Shown piece after piece: positions 28,003 through 40,380 of a stretch of 64,000 nucleotides of DNA. Below the pieces are notes generated by a model that was given only the letters and a program-made list of their open reading frames with translations, searched no databases and was not told where the DNA came from. The DNA comes from Acidimicrobiia bacterium (GTDB taxonomy: Bacteria; Actinomycetota; Acidimicrobiia; Acidimicrobiales; AC-14): NCBI GenBank assembly GCA_023264995.1, contig JAHFUR010000012.1, positions 43,649 through 107,648 on the forward strand, read 5' to 3'. The first letter of the stretch is position 1, and each line of letters opens with the position of its first letter. The translations under genes and the position numbers were made by a program.

Positions 28003-28398
28003 ATGGATCCGCACGACGATGCCGAGCCGACCTCCCACGAGGACCACGTGGACAACGAGATGCTCGACGAGGTCCTGACCGTCCTCGGTGACGACGTACC
28101 CGAGGGCCTGCTGCGGGCCTGCGACCTCTTCCGGTCGAGCGTGCCCACCCGGATGGACGACATCGGCGTAGCGATCGCCGGCGGCCGCTTCGGCGAGGTG
28201 GCGGCCGCGGCGCACAGCCTCCGGGGAAGTGCGGGCGCCTTCGGCGCCCGGCGCCTCAGCCACCTGGCCGACCAGCTCGAGCGCCTGTCGCACCAGGACG
28301 ACCGCAGCGCGGCGGCCGGCCTGCTGGAGGACATGCGGGCCGAGTTCGTCGTCTTCCGGGCCATCCTCGACGCCCGCCTGGCCGAGCTGACCGGATAG
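28003..28398 (+). CDS. Hpt-domain phosphotransfer protein
   Basis: 131 residues from an ATG with AGGAGGG 7 bases upstream. A four-helix Hpt domain covers about residues 25-125. The phospho-His lies in AAAAHSLRGSAGAFGARRLS, matching the H-x-L-K/R-G-S/A-x-x-x-G motif. Phosphorelays with hybrid kinases need such proteins, and two hybrid kinases lie 9-14 kb upstream, so it may link them. It follows the Tad genes after 69 bases and is convergent with the HEAT/receiver pair. Confidence 0.9.
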   Translation: MDPHDDAEPTSHEDHVDNEMLDEVLTVLGDDVPEGLLRACDLFRSSVPTRMDDIGVAIAGGRFGEVAAAAHSLRGSAGAFGARRLSHLADQLERLSHQDDRSAAAGLLEDMRAEFVVFRAILDARLAELTG

Positions 28399-28416
28399 GC
28401 GCGCCGGCGCCCGCCG

Positions 28417-29463
28417 TCAGCGGTGCGAGGGTTCGAGCTCCGAACGGGCGGTGAGCGCCTGCGCCGAGACGGCGGCGGCGTGGCCCTCGCCCTTGGCCGC
28501 GTGCTCCAGCACGTCGACGCCGGCGGCGCCCATGGCGGCCAGCGCGACGGCTGCGGCATCGGTCAGCTGGCGCGTCGGCCCGACCAAGAGCCGGGCGAGG
28601 ACCGGAGCGGTTCGCGGGTCACCGATCTCACCGAGGGCCCACACCGCCTGCACCCGCATGGCGAGGGGCCCGTCGTCGATGCTGGCCAGCAGGGCGTCAA
28701 CCGATCGGGGCGACCCCATCCGCCCGAGCGCCCGAGCCGCCCGGGCCCGGACCTCCACCGACGGGTCGCGATGCAGCAGGCCGACGATGTCGTCGCTGGC
28801 GGCCAGGGCCTGGAAACGGCCCAGCAGCTCCACGGTCAGGGCACGGGTCGGTACCGACCGGCTCTGCAGGCCCTGGCGCAGGACCGACATCGGGCAGTCG
28901 CGGATCTGGATGATGGCGTCGGCGACGAGGTCGACGGGGAGGGCCCGCGGGCCCTCCAACGACGACAGGAGCGGCGAGAGCGCGCCGGCGTGACCGAGCC
29001 GGCCAAGACCACGGGCCGCGGCCCACCGGACCTGCGGGTCGGGGTCGCGGAGCAGGGGGACCAGGTCACCGACCGCGGCGGGCGATCCCGAGTTCCCCAG
29101 GAACTCGCCGGCGCGAGCGCGGACACGAGCCCGCCGACTGTGGCTCCGGCGCCGAGCGTCGTCGACGTAGCCTCGGCGGTCGAGCAACCGGCCGAGGGCC
29201 TCCTGGTCGCTGCCCCGCACCTTGGGGAGGAGCGAACGGGCCAAGGAATCGAGGGCGTGCCGCTCGGCCGATGTGAGGGCGGCCAACACACGGGGGTCGA
29301 ACTCGCCGCGCTCCATCCCGTCGTAGAGGATCGGGCGCACCGTGGCTTCCGCCCGGGCCGCTCGCGACCCACCCGCCCGCTTGCGCCAAGCCATGCCGGC
29401 GCCGGCAAGCGACGCCGAAACGGCACCGGTCACGAAGACCCCAGCCACCTCGCCGCCAATCAC
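28417..29463 (-). CDS. Membrane-anchored HEAT-repeat protein
   Basis: 348 residues from a GTG overlapping the upstream receiver stop (GTGA). One N-terminal TM helix (about 5-24) precedes a basic linker. Five or six HEAT/PBS-lyase-type repeats run from about residue 120. Examples are VGDLVPLLRDPDPQVRWAAARGLGRLG, VGLLHRDPSVEVRARAARALGRMG and VQAVWALGEIGDP. Such repeats are protein-binding scaffolds. Translational coupling to a single-domain receiver suggests the receiver signals through it. Confidence 0.85.
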   Translation of the reverse strand: MIGGEVAGVFVTGAVSASLAGAGMAWRKRAGGSRAARAEATVRPILYDGMERGEFDPRVLAALTSAERHALDSLARSLLPKVRGSDQEALGRLLDRRGYVDDARRRSHSRRARVRARAGEFLGNSGSPAAVGDLVPLLRDPDPQVRWAAARGLGRLGHAGALSPLLSSLEGPRALPVDLVADAIIQIRDCPMSVLRQGLQSRSVPTRALTVELLGRFQALAASDDIVGLLHRDPSVEVRARAARALGRMGSPRSVDALLASIDDGPLAMRVQAVWALGEIGDPRTAPVLARLLVGPTRQLTDAAAVALAAMGAAGVDVLEHAAKGEGHAAAVSAQALTARSELEPSHR

Positions 29464-29855
29464 ATCCGAGCCTCTGACCTGGCCAGCAGGGCCTGTACCC
29501 GGCTGACCATCTCCCGGGGACTGAACGGTTTCACGATGTAGTCATCGACGCCGGCGGCAAAGCCTCGCTCGACTTCGTTCTCCTGTGCCTTCGCCGTAAG
29601 CAGGATGATCGGGATATGTGCCGTCGTGGGGTTCCCCCGCAGCGCGCGGCACAACTCGATGCCCGCCATCTTCGGCATCATCCAGTCGACCAAGACCAGA
29701 TCGGGGACGTGGCCCTCATGGTCGCTCGACAAGGCCGCCGCCAACCCGCTCTCCCCGTCGGACGCCGAAAGGGTGGCGAACCCCGCTTGGGTCAGCTTCC
29801 ATGTGACGAGCTCACGGATGTCCGGGTCGTCATCCACGACCAGCACGGTTTTCAT
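29460..29855 (-). CDS. Single-domain (CheY-like) response regulator
   Basis: 131 residues from the ATG at 29855 (GGGAGGGAACCGC upstream); an ATG 8 codons earlier lacks a site. The receiver has KTVLVVDDDPDIREL, phospho-Asp in LVLVDWMMPKM, Thr in IILLTAKA and Lys in DDYIVKPFSPRE. No output domain. It overlaps the HEAT gene by 4 bases; kinase and Hpt partners are nearby. Confidence 0.93.
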   Translation of the reverse strand: MKTVLVVDDDPDIRELVTWKLTQAGFATLSASDGESGLAAALSSDHEGHVPDLVLVDWMMPKMAGIELCRALRGNPTTAHIPIILLTAKAQENEVERGFAAGVDDYIVKPFSPREMVSRVQALLARSEARM

Positions 29856-29960
29856 GCGGTTCCCTCCCATTGGACGCACAACCGACGAGGATCGGCCTCC
29901 TCGGGCACACGTTCGTTATTGGAGATGATCGGCACCCACAGCCGCGTCCTGAAGGGGTGG

Positions 29961-30482
29961 CTACAACTTCGCGGTGGTCGTGGTGCTCGACGGGAGCGTG
30001 ACGACCGTGCTCGTCGTCGGCGGAGGCAGGGTCGCCACCGTGCTGCTGGTGGGCGGGACGAAGGTCGACGACGTCGGCGGGGCCTGGGTGGTGGTCGTGG
30101 TCTCAGGCTCGGTCGTGGTGGTGGTGGCCGGCGGCGGCGTTGCCGGCGGAGCGGTCGTGCCGGGGGCGCGGGGCGTGGTGGTCGCGACCGGAGGCGCCGT
30201 GTTCACCGTGGTCGACGGGCTCCCGGCCACGGTGGTGGACGTGGGCTGTTCCGACGGCGGGACCGAGGACGATGTGGGGGTGGCTGCCGGCCGCGCCGTG
30301 GTCGAGGTCGGGCGGGCCGTCGTCGACGGCGACTGGGTGGCCACCTGCTGGGGCGAGCTGTCCCCGCCCGTGGCCACCTCGAAGAGGAGGGCGACGAGGG
30401 CGATCGATGCGAGGGCGTAGAGCCCCACGTTGAAGCGGTAGGGCCGGTCGAGCCCCGACCACCAGCGAGCCAGGCGTTGCAA
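29961..30482 (-). CDS. Thr/Pro/Ser-rich (mucin-like) membrane-anchored protein
   Basis: 173 residues from a TTG start, with GGAGG 6 bases upstream. A short cytosolic N-terminus and one TM helix (FNVGLYALASIALVALLFEV) precede about 130 residues made mostly of Thr, Pro, Ser, Ala and Val (such as TTTTTEPETTTTTQAPP). It ends in TTTTAKL. It should extend as a flexible, possibly O-mannosylated stalk outside the cell. Low complexity prevents a family assignment. Confidence 0.7.
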   Translation of the reverse strand: MQRLARWWSGLDRPYRFNVGLYALASIALVALLFEVATGGDSSPQQVATQSPSTTARPTSTTARPAATPTSSSVPPSEQPTSTTVAGSPSTTVNTAPPVATTTPRAPGTTAPPATPPPATTTTTEPETTTTTQAPPTSSTFVPPTSSTVATLPPPTTSTVVTLPSSTTTTAKL

Positions 30483-30542
30483 GAAGGACCTCCGGAGGAG
30501 CCGGGCTTTGCGACAGCGTCCCGGTAGGAGATGCTACTGCCC

Positions 30543-32660
<2,118 letters not shown>

Positions 32661-32663
32661 CCG

Positions 32664-32684
32664 GCCCTCGGTAGGCGCGAGGGC
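32664..32684 (+). terminator. Hairpin downstream of glgX
   Basis: GCCCTCG (32664-32670) pairs with CGAGGGC (32678-32684) around a 7-base loop, 3 bases after the glgX stop. No T tract. Probable terminator. Confidence 0.5.
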
Positions 32685-32750
32685 GGCGGTAGGATCTGGA
32701 CAGCGTTTGAGCAGGCAGACGGGCCCCTCTGAGCCGGCGAGGTGTGTCCT

Positions 32751-33416
32751 ATGTGCTTCTCCGCGGAAGCCGACGTCGTGGCCGGTGTGGTCGTGACCGT
32801 CATCGGGGCCGACGCCCTGCGCCAGGCCCACCGGCCCGCGGAGCGGGCGCTCGGCGCCCTCCCGGTGCTGCTGGGGGCCCACCTGCTCGTCGAAGCCGCG
32901 GTCTGGCAGGGCCTCACGGGCGGTGTGGCGCCGGCCACGGGCGAACGGGCCACCTGGATGTACCTGCTGCTCGCCCTCGTCGTGCTTCCCGTGTACGTCC
33001 CCCTGGCCGTCCGGGCCGTCGAGCCCGACGTCGGCCGGCGGCGGGCCATGGCCGCCCTGGCCGGCGCCGGCGCGGTCGTGGCTGCGGTGTACCTGGCCCG
33101 GCTGACGGCCGCGCCCGTCGCCGTCGTCATCTCCGGCCACCACCTCACCTACCAGATCGGGCTGGCCCATGGCGGGCTGCTGGCGGGCGTGTACGCGATC
33201 GCGGCCTGCGGAGCGCCGATGCTCTCCAGCGAGCGCAGGATCGCCACGTTCGGCGTGGCCAACCTGGTGGCCGTCGTGGTGCTGACCTGGGTCGAGCGGG
33301 ACGCCCTCACCTCGCTGTGGTGCGCGTGGGCCGCCGTCACCAGCATCGCCATCGCCGCCCACCTCCGCCAGGGGCACCGGGAGGCCGAGGTGCGGGTGCA
33401 CCCGGCATCGCCGTAG
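32751..33416 (+). CDS. DUF6629-type multi-TM membrane protein
   Basis: 221 residues from ATG. The start MCFSAEADVVAGVVV is the recognisable beginning of this family of small integral membrane proteins. Six to seven hydrophobic helices are visible. Conserved-looking polar residues lie inside helices (LLGAHLLVEAAVWQGL; GHHLTYQIGLAHGG). The function is unknown. Confidence 0.8.
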   Translation: MCFSAEADVVAGVVVTVIGADALRQAHRPAERALGALPVLLGAHLLVEAAVWQGLTGGVAPATGERATWMYLLLALVVLPVYVPLAVRAVEPDVGRRRAMAALAGAGAVVAAVYLARLTAAPVAVVISGHHLTYQIGLAHGGLLAGVYAIAACGAPMLSSERRIATFGVANLVAVVVLTWVERDALTSLWCAWAAVTSIAIAAHLRQGHREAEVRVHPASP

Positions 33417-33441
33417 CCTGGGGGCGCCGACCTGTCGAGAA

Positions 33442-34140
33442 GTGGCGGTACGCGCTGTGACCGACATCCTGCAGGGCCCGCCCGGCCCCACCCCGCCGGG
33501 CGGCCACCTTGTCCCGCCAGTGCTGCGGGGATGGCTGCACCTGGTCTGCTGCGTGCTCTCCCTGCCAGCGGGTGCGATCGTCATCGCCGCGGCACCGTCG
33601 GGGCGGGCCCGGTTGGCCGGCGCCGTCTACGCCGTCGGGATGACCGCCATGTTCGGCGTGAGCGCGACCTACCACCGCCGCACGTGGACGGCGGCGGGCC
33701 GCCGGCGCATACGCCGCGTCGACCACGGGACGATCTTCGTGATGATCGCCGGCTCCTACACCCCGCTGTGCCTCCTGGCCCTCCGGGGGGCGACCGGGAC
33801 CGTGGTCCTGAGCGCCGTCTGGGCCGGCGCCGCCGCCGGGTTCGCGCTGGCCCTCACCGGGATCGCCGAGAAAGCGGTCGTCGGGCTCCTGTGCTACATC
33901 GGGCTCGGGTGGGCCATGGTCCTGGCCCTGCCCCAGCTCAGCCGCCAGCTCAGCGGTGGCCAGATCGGCCTCCTCCTGCTGGGTGGGGTGATCTACACCG
34001 CAGGTGGCATCGTGCTCGGCACCCACTGGCCCAACCCCTCGCCGGCGTGGTTCGGCTACCACGAGGTGTGGCACACCATGGTGGCCCTGGCCTGCGCCTG
34101 CCACTACGTGACCATCCTCTCGGTCGTACGTGGCGCGTAG
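33442..34140 (+). CDS. Hemolysin III / PAQR-type membrane protein
   Basis: 232 residues from GTG (a GTG 5 codons later is an alternative). Seven TM helices with the family zinc-site motifs: GVSATYHRRTW (Ser...His), RRVDHGTIFVMIAGSYTP (Asp-His) and WFGYHEVWHTMVALACACH (His...His). Bacterial members are related to adiponectin receptors, with a proposed metal-dependent hydrolase activity. The hemolysin name is historical. Confidence 0.9.
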   Translation: MAVRAVTDILQGPPGPTPPGGHLVPPVLRGWLHLVCCVLSLPAGAIVIAAAPSGRARLAGAVYAVGMTAMFGVSATYHRRTWTAAGRRRIRRVDHGTIFVMIAGSYTPLCLLALRGATGTVVLSAVWAGAAAGFALALTGIAEKAVVGLLCYIGLGWAMVLALPQLSRQLSGGQIGLLLLGGVIYTAGGIVLGTHWPNPSPAWFGYHEVWHTMVALACACHYVTILSVVRGA

Positions 34141-34210
34141 CCCGGGGAGTGGTCGGCCGACCACCCCTGCGGATCTCCTCGCCGCCGCCACCAGGTACCA
34201 TCGGTACCCC

Positions 34211-35533
34211 ATGAGGCGGGTTGCGACCATCGGGCTCGTCGTCATCGGCGTGGCGCTGGCCGGCTGCGGGGCCGCCACGCTGACCGAGTCGACGGCGGTC
34301 CAGGTGCCGGCCGGCCCTCAAGCCATCGTCCGAGCGTCGCTCGCCCCCCCGCAGCTGGCCTACGGGGGCCTGGGCCGGGCCGGCGGGCTGGCCCCGGGCC
34401 AGGTGGCCGTCCCCGACGGGGAAACGGCCGTCGCCGCCCCGGCACCCGGCCGCGACCTCGGCCCCAGCCCCAGCCCCAGCCCCGCCACGCTCGTGCCCGC
34501 CGGCCCGGCCCTGCCCGCCGCCCGGTCCCAGACCACCGCCGGCGGCGGACCGGTCAACATCTACGCCCACACCATGTCGCCCCAGCTCAGCCCGGTGGTG
34601 GCCGACGTGCCCCTCCGGGCCTACGTGCCGAACAGCGACGCGGGAACGGTCAGTGTCATCGACCCGGCCACCATGAAGGTCATCGACAAGTTCACCGTCG
34701 GGGTGCGGCCCCACCACGTCACCCCGTCCTGGGACCTGACCAAGCTCTACGTCAACAACACGGAGAGCAACAGCCTGACCGAGATCGACCCTCGGACCGG
34801 CCGGCCCACCCGGACGATCCCGATCACCGACCCCTACAACCTGTACTTCACCCCCGACGGGACCAAGGCCATCGTCGTGGCCGAACGGTTCCAGCGCCTC
34901 GACATCTACAACCCCGCCGACTGGTCGTTCATCCGCAGCGTCGGCATCCCCTGGGCGGGGGTCGACCACGCCGACTTCTCGGCCGACGGCCGCTACTTCT
35001 TCGCCAGCTGCGAGTTCAGCGGCCAGGTCGTCAAGGTCGACATGGAGACCATGACCGTGGTGGGCCGAGCCGACGTGGGTTCCCTCCCCATCGACGTGAA
35101 GTTCAGCCCCGACGGCACGGTGCTCTACGTCGCCAACCAGGGCCGCAACGGCGTCTCGCTCGTCGACCCCGACACCATGACCGAGATCGGCTTCCTGCGC
35201 ACCGGCGCCGGCGCCCACGGGCTGAACGTGAGCCGCGACGCGGCCACCCTCTTCGTCAGCAACCGCATGGAGGGGACGATCTCCGTCATCGACTTCGCCA
35301 CCCGGTCGGTACGCCAGACCTGGAAGGTGGGGGGCAGCCCCGACATGATCCAGATCTCCGCCGACGGGAGCCAGCTCTGGGTCTCCAACCGGTTCCAGGG
35401 CTCGGTGTCGGTGATCAACACCGCCGACGGGCGCGTCGTCTCCACCATCGCGACGGGCGCCGGCGCCCACGGCGTCAGCCTCTTCCCCCAGCCCGGCCGC
35501 TACAACATCGGCCACAACGGGGTGTACCGCTAG
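34211..35533 (+). CDS. YVTN beta-propeller lipoprotein
   Basis: 440 residues from ATG. The signal peptide ends in the lipobox VALAGC. A long Pro/Ala/Gly linker (with GPSPSPSPA) leads to a seven-bladed YVTN-type propeller (about 145-435). Its repeats are such as VPNSDAGTVSVIDPATMKVI, VANQGRNGVSLVDPDTM, VSNRMEGTISVIDFATR and VSNRFQGSVSVINTADG. Probably a cell-surface binding protein; the ligand is unknown. Confidence 0.88.
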   Translation: MRRVATIGLVVIGVALAGCGAATLTESTAVQVPAGPQAIVRASLAPPQLAYGGLGRAGGLAPGQVAVPDGETAVAAPAPGRDLGPSPSPSPATLVPAGPALPAARSQTTAGGGPVNIYAHTMSPQLSPVVADVPLRAYVPNSDAGTVSVIDPATMKVIDKFTVGVRPHHVTPSWDLTKLYVNNTESNSLTEIDPRTGRPTRTIPITDPYNLYFTPDGTKAIVVAERFQRLDIYNPADWSFIRSVGIPWAGVDHADFSADGRYFFASCEFSGQVVKVDMETMTVVGRADVGSLPIDVKFSPDGTVLYVANQGRNGVSLVDPDTMTEIGFLRTGAGAHGLNVSRDAATLFVSNRMEGTISVIDFATRSVRQTWKVGGSPDMIQISADGSQLWVSNRFQGSVSVINTADGRVVSTIATGAGAHGVSLFPQPGRYNIGHNGVYR

Positions 35534-35540
35534 GGGCGGG

Positions 35541-36674
35541 CTACCCCGGTCGGCCGGCGCCGACCAGATCGGCGCCCCGCCAGCCCCGGATGCGGATCGG
35601 GGTGCCCGTCTGGGACGCCTCGATCATCTCGCCGTTGCCGATGTAGATGGCGTCGTGGTGGATGCTCTCCACGCCGTCATCGCCGAAGAAGAGCAGGTCA
35701 CCGGGCTGGACGGCGTTGATCGGCACCCGTGTGGTCTCGAACCACTGGGTGTAGGCCGAGTGCGACAGGGTGACGCCGGCGGCCTTCCACGCCCACGCCG
35801 TGAGCCCGGAGCAGTCGAAGCTGTTCGGGCCCGAACCGCCGTAGAGGTAGGGCTTGCCCAGCTGCTTGCGGGCCTCGGCGACGGCGATCGCCCCCTTGCC
35901 CGACGCCGGCGCGGAGCCGGCCTGGGCGGCGGTGGGCGCGGTCGTGGTGGTCGCCTGCGCCGGCGCCTGGGTCGGCACCCGGGGCGGCTCGGTGACCCGC
36001 GGCGCCTCGGCCACCGCGGCCGGCGCCGGCCGGGCGCGAATGGCCTCCGCCTCCTTGCGGGCCTGCTCGGCGGCCACCAGGTCGCCCAGTTCGCCCGTGA
36101 CCCGGCCCAGGACGGCCCGTTGGGCGTCTTCCGCGGCGATGGCCGCCCGGCTGGCCGCGGCGGCCGCATCGGCCGCCTGGGCCGCCACCTTCCGCTCGGC
36201 GGCCAGGCGCGAGGTCTGGAGCAGGAAGTCCTCCTTGGCCGACCGGGCCTCGCTGATGACCTGGCGCTGGTCCGCCGCCGTGACCCGCAGGTACTGGGTG
36301 CGCACGATCATGTCGTCCTGGCCACCCCGGGCCAGCCGGCCGATCATGGCGTTGCTGCCGCCGTGCACGTAGGCCAGGACGGCGGCGGCGGCCAGCCGGG
36401 TGCGGGAGGTCTGGAGCCGCTCGTCGGACCGGGCCAGGTCGGCCTGGGCCTTGGCCAGCGAACCCTCGACCTCGCCGACCTTGAGCACGGCCCGGTTGGA
36501 CCGCTCGGCCAGGATGCTGACCTGCTCCCCCTGCCGAGCCAGCTGCTCGGTGATGCGGGCCGCCTCGGCCTGCTTCTCCGCGACGGGATCGGCGAAGGTC
36601 GTCGACGCCGTCAGCATTGGGAAAAGCAGCGCGATCCCGACGAGGACGCCGAGCCGCCGGTGCCGTGGGGTCAT
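35541..36674 (-). CDS. NlpC/P60 peptidoglycan endopeptidase (RipA-like)
   Basis: 377 residues from the ATG at 36674. The frame extends upstream, but the signal peptide ([23 protein letters not shown]) starts here. A coiled-coil region (about 30-210) precedes a Pro/Thr linker. The NlpC/P60 domain (about 265-375) has the catalytic Cys in [14 protein letters not shown], the His in [17 protein letters not shown] and a following polar residue. It cuts stem-peptide bonds, typically at cell separation. The coiled coil usually holds such enzymes autoinhibited. Confidence 0.93.
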   Translation of the reverse strand: MTPRHRRLGVLVGIALLFPMLTASTTFADPVAEKQAEAARITEQLARQGEQVSILAERSNRAVLKVGEVEGSLAKAQADLARSDERLQTSRTRLAAAAVLAYVHGGSNAMIGRLARGGQDDMIVRTQYLRVTAADQRQVISEARSAKEDFLLQTSRLAAERKVAAQAADAAAAASRAAIAAEDAQRAVLGRVTGELGDLVAAEQARKEAEAIRARPAPAAVAEAPRVTEPPRVPTQAPAQATTTTAPTAAQAGSAPASGKGAIAVAEARKQLGKPYLYGGSGPNSFDCSGLTAWAWKAAGVTLSHSAYTQWFETTRVPINAVQPGDLLFFGDDGVESIHHDAIYIGNGEMIEASQTGTPIRIRGWRGADLVGAGRPG

Positions 36675-36778
36675 GGGCCTCACAATGTCGCCGGGGGGCT
36701 TCTCGGTTCGCCGGAACCCTAGACCGGCGTTCTCCACAGGCGCAAGGCTCCCCGCGCCAGCGCGTAAGGTCGACCGCG

Positions 36779-38167
<1,389 letters not shown>

Positions 38168-38258
38168 CCCCCACCTGTCCACAGCTTTCGCCCACTTGTG
38201 CTCCACAGGGCCGAAGGCGGAGGGTTGACCCAACGCCCGGCAACGGAGGTCGACCCTC

Positions 38259-38534
38259 GTGCAGGTCCACGCGGCAGTACTGGCGAACGAGCTGAGGCGT
38301 CGCAAGGTGGGCGCCCGCGCCGTCACGTCGGCGCTCGCCACCGTCGACCGCTCGACGTGGATCATGGGCGAGCTACGGGACGCGCCGACCTCGATCCTGG
38401 TGCTGGCGGCACTGTCGCTCACAAGCGGCACAGGCACACCGCCGCTCACCAGCGGCACAGGCACACCGCCGCTCACCAGCGGCACAGGCACACCGCCGCT
38501 GACCGCCGACGCCGGCGGTCGGCCGGCGGGTTAG
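38259..38534 (+). CDS. Small hypothetical protein with three 9-residue C-terminal repeats
   Basis: 91 residues from a GTG with GGAGG 8 bases upstream. The N-terminal 50 residues are helical and basic (LANELRRRKVGARAVTSAL) and end in a hydrophobic stretch. Three exact copies of LTSGTGTPP follow, encoded by a 27-base tandem repeat, then a short Gly/Ala tail. Ends overlapping the convergent neighbour by 4 bases. I do not recognise a family; the repeat tail may vary in copy number between strains. Confidence 0.6.
   Translation: MQVHAAVLANELRRRKVGARAVTSALATVDRSTWIMGELRDAPTSILVLAALSLTSGTGTPPLTSGTGTPPLTSGTGTPPLTADAGGRPAG
38418..38498 (+). repeat. Three tandem 27-bp repeats
   Basis: Units at 38418-38444, 38445-38471 and 38472-38498. 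Units 2 and 3 are identical; unit 1 differs by one base (A for C at its sixth position, silent at the protein level). The unit is a multiple of three, so copy changes keep the frame. Lies inside the coding region of the 38259-38534 gene. Confidence 0.95.
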
Positions 38535-39022
38535 ACGCGGGGCAGCGGCGCCCCGTCGAAGGGCCCCGGGTCGCCGGGGGCAGGCACGAGCGGGCCGCTC
38601 CACGACATCCGGCGGGACAGCTCATGGGTCAGTTCCCGCCAGGCCATCGGGTCCCAGCCCTCGACGGCGTTGACGACGGTGAGGTCCTGGCTGACGTGGA
38701 CGATGGCGGGCAGCGTCTCAATGCCGAAGCCCTTGACCGCCGTGAGGTCGGGGTCGACGAACGTCATGATGTCCTTGGCCCAGCGGCCCAGGAGCTTGCG
38801 GGCGTCGGCGGCGTCGCCGGCCACCACCCACGCCACCCGGGCGTCGGACTGTTCGTACACGCTCAGCACCCGGGCTGCGGTCGGCACGATCCACTTGCTG
38901 CGCACGTTGGCCGGGTCGACGGCCACGAACAGGAGGTGGAAAGTGGTCAGCCACTCACGCACAGTGCGGGAGTGGCCGGTGACGGGGAGGAGCGTCAGGT
39001 TAGGAGCAGGATTGGTTGCCAC
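38531..39022 (-). CDS. Thioredoxin-fold-like hypothetical protein
   Basis: About 163 residues from the GTG at 39022; a start at 39043 would add 7 residues. The pattern is strand (LLFVAVDPANVR), helix with TAARVLSVYEQ, strand (RVAWVVAGDAADARKLLG), strand (DIMTFVDPDLTAVKGFGIETLPAIVHVSQD) with the cis-Pro-like TLPAIVHV, then helix. This suggests a thioredoxin/peroxiredoxin-like fold. No CxxC is visible, so it is probably not a redox-active thioredoxin. Divergent from the DUF2269 gene. Confidence 0.7.
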   Translation of the reverse strand: MATNPAPNLTLLPVTGHSRTVREWLTTFHLLFVAVDPANVRSKWIVPTAARVLSVYEQSDARVAWVVAGDAADARKLLGRWAKDIMTFVDPDLTAVKGFGIETLPAIVHVSQDLTVVNAVEGWDPMAWRELTHELSRRMSWSGPLVPAPGDPGPFDGAPLPRV

Positions 39023-39075
39023 GGCGGGGTGAAGGTAACCCAACTATGTTCGCCAGAGCGAAGTCGAGAGGGGCC

Positions 39076-39555
39076 ATGGGAGTCGACACCGATCTTTACC
39101 AGCTCGTGCTGGTGCTGCACATCCTCGCCGTGATCATCGGGTTCGGGGGCATGTTCATCTCCGGCTTCTACGGGAACGAGGCCCGGAACCGCCCCGGCCG
39201 GGAGGGCCTGGCCGTCGCCGAGACCACGATGAAGGTCACCGGCCTCATCCCCACCATGGCCGTGTACGCCGTCCCGGTCCTCGGGATCCTCCTGATCCTC
39301 CTGAGCGACGACACGTGGAAGTTCAGCCAGGCGTGGGTCTCGATGTCGTTCGTCGTCTACATCGTCCTGATGGGCCTGGCCACCGGCGTCCAGGTGCCCG
39401 CCATCCGCAAGATGTTGGCCCTGCGGGCCGGCGCCGACGGTGGGCCGACGGCCGAGATGGCGGCGCTGGGCAAGAAGGTTGCCACCGTCAGCGGGATCGT
39501 CAACGTGCTCTGGGTCGTCGCCGTGTTCCTCATGGTGTTCAAGCCGGGCAGCTGA
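39076..39555 (+). CDS. DUF2269-like integral membrane protein
   Basis: 159 residues from the ATG at 39076 (GAGAGGGG upstream; an ATG at 39046 is less likely). Four TM helices: LYQLVLVLHILAVIIGFGGM, LIPTMAVYAVPVLGILLILL, AWVSMSFVVYIVLMGLATG and VSGIVNVLWVVAVFLMVF. A His in helix 1 (LHILA) is a common feature of this family. The function is unknown. The next gene starts 6 bases after its stop. Confidence 0.8.
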   Translation: MGVDTDLYQLVLVLHILAVIIGFGGMFISGFYGNEARNRPGREGLAVAETTMKVTGLIPTMAVYAVPVLGILLILLSDDTWKFSQAWVSMSFVVYIVLMGLATGVQVPAIRKMLALRAGADGGPTAEMAALGKKVATVSGIVNVLWVVAVFLMVFKPGS

Positions 39556-39561
39556 CGCTCC

Positions 39562-40368
39562 GTGCACCCCATGGAGCGCCTGCGGATGGTCGCCCGGGCC
39601 TCGGGCGAGGAGCCCGGGCTCCTGGCCCGGGAGGCGGCTGGCGCCCTGGCCGCGTGTGCCGACGACCCACGGGCCCTCGTCATGGCCTGCCGACGGCTGG
39701 TCGAGCGCCAGCCGGCGGCCGGGCCGCTGTGGTGGCTGGCCGCCCGGGTGGTGGCCTCGCCCGACCCCGAGACCGAGGCGTGGCGCGCCGCGGAGGCCAT
39801 CAGGGCCGACGTCACGCCCCTGGTCGTCGCCGATGCCCTCCCCGACGACGCCGTCATCACCGTCCTGGGCTGGCCGGAGCAGGCCAGCGAGGCCCTGCGC
39901 ATCCGGGGCGACGCCCGCGTCCTGGTGGTGGGCTCGCTCGGCGAGGGCGGCGCCCTGGTCGCGGCCCTCGACCGGGCCGGGTCGGACGCGACCCTCGTGC
40001 CCGAGGCGGGCGCCGGCGCCGCCGTGGCGGCCAGCACATTGTTGCTGCTCGATGCATCGGCGCTCGGCCCCGAAGGGTTCCTGGCCGTCACCGGGTCCCG
40101 CGCCGCGGCGGCGGTGGCCTACACCGAGGAGATCCCGGTGTGGGTCGTCGCCGGCGTCGGCCGTACCCTCCCGCCCCGGCTCTGGCGGGCCATGGTCGCC
40201 CAGGTCACCGCCCTGGGCGACCCGTGGGACGCGGACTGGGAGGTCGTCCCCATCGAGCTGGCGACGGCCGTCGTCGGCCCCGCCGGCGTCCAGACGCCGG
40301 CCGACGCACTGGCCGCGGCGCCCGACTGCCCCGACGCACCGGAACTGGCCGGCGGGGGCTCGGCGTAG
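39562..40368 (+). CDS. eIF-2B-like (ISOCOT-fold) hypothetical protein
   Basis: 268 residues from GTG; an ATG three codons in is an alternative. The helical N-terminal part (about 1-80) leads to alternating strands. ARVLVVGSLGEGGALVAALDRAG, LLLLDASALGPEGFLAVTGS and EEIPVWVVAGVGRTLPPRLW follow the order of the eIF-2B/ribose-1,5-bisphosphate isomerase core, in which D-A-L-G-P-D-G is typical. The active-site residues of the isomerases are not clearly kept. The similarity is fold level; the role is unknown. Confidence 0.6.
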   Translation: MHPMERLRMVARASGEEPGLLAREAAGALAACADDPRALVMACRRLVERQPAAGPLWWLAARVVASPDPETEAWRAAEAIRADVTPLVVADALPDDAVITVLGWPEQASEALRIRGDARVLVVGSLGEGGALVAALDRAGSDATLVPEAGAGAAVAASTLLLLDASALGPEGFLAVTGSRAAAAVAYTEEIPVWVVAGVGRTLPPRLWRAMVAQVTALGDPWDADWEVVPIELATAVVGPAGVQTPADALAAAPDCPDAPELAGGGSA

Positions 40369-40380
40369 CGGCGCCGGCCC

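Noticed and set aside
38168..38258. Possible DnaA boxes (two TCCACAG words) near fumC
   Set aside because: Neither matches TTATNCACA well, and there are no replication genes nearby.
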